Assembly (NCBI GenBank): GCA_027257055.1
Contig: JAPVLO010000402.1
Span: 558,001-622,000, forward strand
DNA: 64,000 bases
From: Cephalopachus bancanus
Lineage: Eukaryota > Chordata > Mammalia > Primates > Tarsiidae
Direction of reading: 5' to 3'
Shown here: piece by piece, positions 59,641 to 64,000 of the stretch
Layout of the letters: each line of letters opens with the position of its first letter
Numbering within the stretch: the first letter of the stretch is position 1
Notes under the pieces: model-generated
Database searches by the model: none
What the model was told of the DNA's origin: nothing
What the model saw: only the letters and a program-made list of their open reading frames with translations
Position numbers and translations under genes: made by a program

Positions 59641-61654
59641 TCAAAGATTTTACAGGTCAGTATTTCCTCTATTCTTTAATTAAAGGTCAGTGTTAGTGCT
59701 CCCCAAACATATTTCTTTCTTATACCATATATATGTATGTATACACAAACACATATTTCTGAAATATATATTGGCATATTGGATGAGTTGAACTCTATAT
59801 GGTACAAGTAGAAGACAAATTGATTTGTTTTTTCATTATTGTCCATTCAAATACTAGATATTTCTGCACCTGGAATGAAATCTTAACCAGTTTCTAATAT
59901 GTCTCCAGACACTCTTAAAAAATGAGATGTCAATGGGCCTTCCAGCCATGACAGTAACCAGCATCTGACTAGTGCTCCCGAAATAATCAACTGTAAAACT
60001 AGACAAATATATATGAAGTAACTGTTTTTAGATGACAGATGACAGCAATGGACTGTATTACTTGAGAGAGCGAAAACACATGAGGCCCATGATTACACCA
60101 TCTTTCTGATTGGAGGCACCTGTAGACCATAGTGCAGGAATTTAAAACCAAAACATTGAGCTTACGAGGCAGAATTTGGTACTGCTGAGACTGGAACTTT
60201 CAGGGAAGGATGCCTAAAAGGAAGAAGCTGGGCAGAAAGGAAGCTTCAGGTATCTGCACAGGGGTCTCCTTGAATCTTTAGGTCAAATACTAAGCTGTAT
60301 GTATAGGTAGAGAATCTTCAAGGCCTGCAAAAAGTTGTGTAGACTTATTTGGAGATCTGTGAACTGAACTGAGATTTTGGAGATTACAGAGTTCAGGGTA
60401 GTGTTAGAGTTCTGGCTACTCAATGTGAGACATCTTGCAGAAACTGCAGCTGTTCAAATGAAATACCAGAAAGGCCACAATTCTGAGATGGGGCTACTCT
60501 GACCTTAGAAAAAGAAGTATGAAAATATGCCCTCTAGCCAGTAAGAAAAAAAGAATCAGTAGAATCATACCCAGAGATGACAGAGATGTTGGGATTGGCA
60601 GAAAAGAATGTAAACGGCTATTACAAATAAATTGAATGATTTAAAGGAAAAGATTATCATAATTAACAAATAGATTAGTAAAAAAATTGAAACTATAAAA
60701 TAATAACCAAATGGAAACACAAGAACTAAGTATATAAGACGGAAAATTCATTGGATGAGCTTACTAGCAGAGCACTATAGAAGAAAATATTGGTGAACTA
60801 TCCAAGTTCAGAGGAGAAAAAACTGAAAAGAGGAACAGCCTCAGAAATCTGTGGGGGTAACAACAATGAGTATACCTTTTGTGCAGCTGGAGTCCCTGAA
60901 AGAAAGAATGAAGGGTGGGATCGAAGCAGAAAAATAAGGGAGAAAAAAATTGCTACAAATTACAAGTTCAATCCCTAAATGTGGAAACAATGCTAAGATG
61001 TTCAGTCTTAAAACTTCTTTTCAACATTAAACTGGTGGTATTAGAACTAGTAAGTGAATTTATCCAGTAGCTGTATTCTAGGTCAGTATATAAAAACAAG
61101 TGTTTTTTGCTTACAAATTAGTAGAAATTGGAAAATGAAATTAAAAGTTGATTCCATTGTCAGTAACATAAAAAATGTGTCATATACAGGAATAAATTTA
61201 ATAAAACCGTGTATACTTCTGCATGAGAACAAAATAAAACACCATAAAACCTTGCTAAAATGAATAAAAGAATACATAGAGAAGTATACCATTTATGGAT
61301 TACTAGATTTAATATTGTTAAGAAATCACTTCTTACTGTATTGTTCTATAGATTCAGTACAGTACCAATTGAAATCTAACAGTGTTTTTTTTTTAAATTA
61401 ATAGAAACAGACAACTGATTTATATGGAAACACACAGAACTTAGAGTAGCCAAAACAATTTTAACAGTGAAGAACTTATGCTACCTGATTTCAAGACTTT
61501 AAATTATTGTAATTAAGATATTACTATTGACATTAGGATAGACAAATGCTGCAGAACAACAGAACATAAAAAAGAGTCCAGAAATAGACCCACATATAGA
61601 TGGTATTGTAGTTTTAAAGCCGACCAGAAATTCTTAGATATAGTGTTTATCTGA

Positions 61655-62125
61655 ACATAGGGTTCTCTTGAAACTAAATAGGCTTGTGACTGTTTTGAGC
61701 TATTGACTGATGTGATGGAAGTGATACGCCATAATTTCTAAGCGTAGGTCATGAAAGACCATTGACCTTCTACCAGGTTCCCTTCAGTCACTTCTTTGGT
61801 GATTATGTAAGAATTTTCACTATCTTCTGAATGCCATGCTGGAGAGGTTATATTTGTGGACACTGTCACCTGAGCTCCTGGGAGACAGTCAGTCAGCCAC
61901 TCATGTGAGGGAGACATATTTGGCATTTAGCCCAAGATAGGCTTCAGATGACTACAGTCCCATGAAACATCTGACCGCAGCCAAATGAGAAACCCCAAGT
62001 TAAGAAATGCCTAGTAGAGCCATTCTTGAACCCTTGGTCCACAAAATAGTGATGAAAATAGAATTGTTGTTTTAAACCACTATTTTCTGTGGTAACTTGT
62101 TATGTTATGCAGCAAAAGTTATTGG
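61655..62125 (+). repeat. MaLR-like (MLT1-type) LTR
   Basis: 'taggtcatgaaagaccattg', 'ggttcccttcagtcacttct', 'cttcagatgactacagtccc' and 'attgttgttttaaaccacta' follow the order of an MLT1-type LTR. Family name from memory. Confidence 0.5.
61721..61741 (+). repeat. 21-bp perfect dispersed repeat, copy 1
   Basis: Begins gtgatacgccataatttct, identical over 21 bases to 63031-63051. This copy sits where the LTR family normally has a gtgat...gaggctagg segment, so it may be the original. Confidence 0.93.
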
Positions 62126-62499
62126 ATAATTCAGGGGACAAATTAGAGTCTTCTCAAAAAATAGTTCAGGAACAACTGGATATCTGTATGGAAAAAAATG
62201 ACAATCCATACTTTGCACCATATAAGAAACATTAGTTCAAATGGGAAAATAGACTTAAAAGTGAAAACAAAATTTGTAGAGTTTTTATATAAAGCATATT
62301 AAACTATATTTATGCAATGGGATATACTCAGAATTAAGAAGAAAAAAATAAATAACCTACTGATATATGCAACATTATGGATGTATCTAAATAGCATTAT
62401 CCTGAGCAAAATATGCCAGCCAGGAAAGCGTACATATTGTTTGAATCCACTTAAATAAAGTTCCAGAAAAAGTGAAACTACTCATGGTGATGTGGCACT

Positions 62500-64000
62500 G
62501 GTGCACCCTGTTTATAGCAGGTCTCAAATCCTGATTATTTTTCTTTCAGGTGCTATTATTGGAGTTTCCAGAGAAGTAGTCCTGCTGGAGCTCACTAATT
62601 GTAATTCTCATAAATTGAGCCTTCTGGATATCCAGTAGTCCACCTCAGAGAATCCTCTGTCAGTCAACTTTAAGGTAACTCCAGGTCAATTTTCCTTTTC
62701 ATGTAGCCTACATCTCACTATAGAAAATAGTGCCTGGAAAAAGGTGAATTCTCCGGGAGTCCATGGACACTAATACAGGATACTAGGAAAATTTCTCTTA
62801 CCTCCTTCCCCACATGACCCTCATATGTCTAACTTTATAAAGTATTTATAAAATATTCACTTTACTTAAGGATAAAACATATAAAAAAGAAATCAGCATA
62901 CAAATATACAAAGTTATTACCAGAAAAAAGAAGAAAAGGAAAAGAGAAACAAATTCTTGATAAAGAATCTATACTGAAATATGTTGCTGATGAAAATTAT
63001 AAGCATGTATTTCACCATGCTTTAAAAAATGTGATACGCCATAATTTCTAATCACAAGGCAATCACTCTAATATAGTAAATTATTATTTGTTCCACTAAG
63101 GAGAGCAGTTTGTTCCCAAAGTAAGTTTTTCACTCTGTAGCCAAAGGCTTCAGCTTCCTGCTTTAGACATTTTTAGGCCCGGCTTTGACATCAGTCTTGG
63201 ACCCTACATATCCTAAGTAATTAAAGTCAAACTCCCTTAGCAGTTCACTAGAAGCTTCTTTAACTTGTCCTCTTCCCCTCCTCTAGGATGAAGAGAGAAG
63301 GTGTTACAGTACTCTGTAAGTTTCTGCAGTAATTGTACTCTCCCATCCTTTTAACTTTAATACTTTTATGTCCTCAAGATGGTTGATGAGTGAATTGCGG
63401 CAAAACTGATTTCTTATCATTTGCTTTGCAAGTTCTGCAGAAGTGCTCTTGCCCTTCACTTTGTAATGCAAGAGCACTTAATACCTATTGTTTGCTTTCT
63501 TCAGTTTTAGACAGAGGCAGAAATAGTCCAATTTTAACATCCTGTTACAGAAGGGGGACATTTTTAATGCCCTGGGAGTTGACCTTTAGCTGACATTCTT
63601 GGCTTTCCAAAGCAGAGCATTTTTACTAAATTATTGGCTACAGAAAATCTGTCAGAAGATTCCGTTTCTCCACAATTAATTTTAATGTCAAGTGTGACAG
63701 TTGATGTTGTGATGATTTCAGCAGTGAAAATTCTCTTGTCTCACCAATCTTTCTGCCACTCACAAATAAAATAAAAAAGCTGACTATCAATGTGTGTAAG
63801 CTGTTTCTTCCCCCCTGGTGAATAATTCTGTGTTTTTACTTTATAACGTTGTTTTTAAATAAAAGATCAATATATTCAATACTATGATGGTATAAGCTAT
63901 AGTCTCATTGGTATTAAAATTAGGGTTTAAAAATTTCATCAATTGTTATTGGCCTCTAGCATCTGTTGCAGTGACAAATCTCCAAGACTAAAGTAAAACG
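62500..64000. other. Intergenic, nothing further recognised
   Basis: Apart from the 21-bp copy at 63031, no repeat family or gene is recognised. A simple A-rich stretch lies at 62915-62950. Confidence 0.5.
63031..63051 (+). repeat. 21-bp perfect dispersed repeat, copy 2
   Basis: Same 21 bases as 61721-61741, 1310 bp away. The flanks are unrelated and there is no LTR sequence around it. Confidence 0.93.

Larger units (their letters stand above)
59950..62500 (+). repeat. Old L1 (L1M-type), plus strand, decayed, split
   Basis: Order of pieces: ORF1-side remnant ('ttcattggatgagcttacta'), ORF2 remnants at 61130-61620 ('agagtccagaaatagaccca') and a 3' piece at 62330-62480 ('gcaacattatggatgtatct'). 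No usable frame remains. Interrupted by a MaLR-like LTR at about 61655-62125. Confidence 0.65.

Noticed and set aside
22080..64000. A second protein-coding gene such as a downstream neighbour of LMO7
   Set aside because: I found no chain of exons with consistent phase. Non-coding transcripts cannot be excluded but are not supportable from sequence alone.
1..64000. CRISPR arrays, operons, prophage or bacterial-type systems
   Set aside because: The window is clearly mammalian nuclear DNA. The only regular repeats are microsatellites and short tandem duplications.

Overview
The window is nuclear DNA of a primate, most likely a strepsirrhine (lemur-type). The gene is split into small exons with GT-AG introns, and the rest is dense in Alu, L1, L2, MIR, MaLR and DNA-transposon fossils. 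The Alu copies carry lemur-like diagnostic stretches (for example 'gatttattgtagagatgagg' and 'gccaagttgcccaggc') rather than human AluS/AluY sequence. The assignment rests on remembered consensus sequences, not on a search.

Positions 1-22096 hold the 3' third of one plus-strand gene, LMO7 (LIM domain only 7). Fifteen coding exons can be joined with intact reading frame and GT-AG borders: <1-126, 895-1082, 2683-2743, 4422-4478, 6358-6383, 6660-6764, 7401-7493, 8181-8599, 9482-9547, 11383-11435, 13701-13914, 16444-16740, 18700-18808, 19948-20050 and 21364-21386. They encode the end of the PDZ domain, a Ser-rich linker, a long charged coiled coil, a Ser/Pro-rich region and a C-terminal LIM zinc-binding domain, then stop at TGA 21384-21386. 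The 3' UTR is about 0.7 kb with AATAAA at 22074-22079.

From about 22.1 kb to the end I find no convincing protein-coding gene. The intergenic DNA is layered transposon archaeology. An antisense L2 (24.36-28.6 kb) is split by an antisense L1, which is itself split by a 1.59-kb ERV LTR with a 6-bp target duplication. Two internally deleted mariner elements (30.3 and 42.4 kb) have TA target sites and recognisable inverted repeats. There is a Tc1/mariner MITE at 38.8 kb, Tigger/MER2-type elements at 15.9 and 53.7 kb, a MER5A inside a MaLR-like repeat inside an L1 (14.1-15.3 kb), and an old L1 with a MaLR-like LTR at 60-62.5 kb.

The most unusual signals are: a 179-bp retroposed insert of unidentified, apparently structured RNA origin with perfect 16-bp target duplications (47.46 kb); a 49-bp perfect direct repeat flanking an LMO7 exon (16.35 and 17.59 kb); a 21-bp perfect dispersed copy (61.72 and 63.03 kb); two tandem duplications that enlarge the ERV LTR; and a tandem codon repeat in the LMO7 coiled coil. 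I see no CRISPR, operon, tRNA, rRNA or phage-like system.
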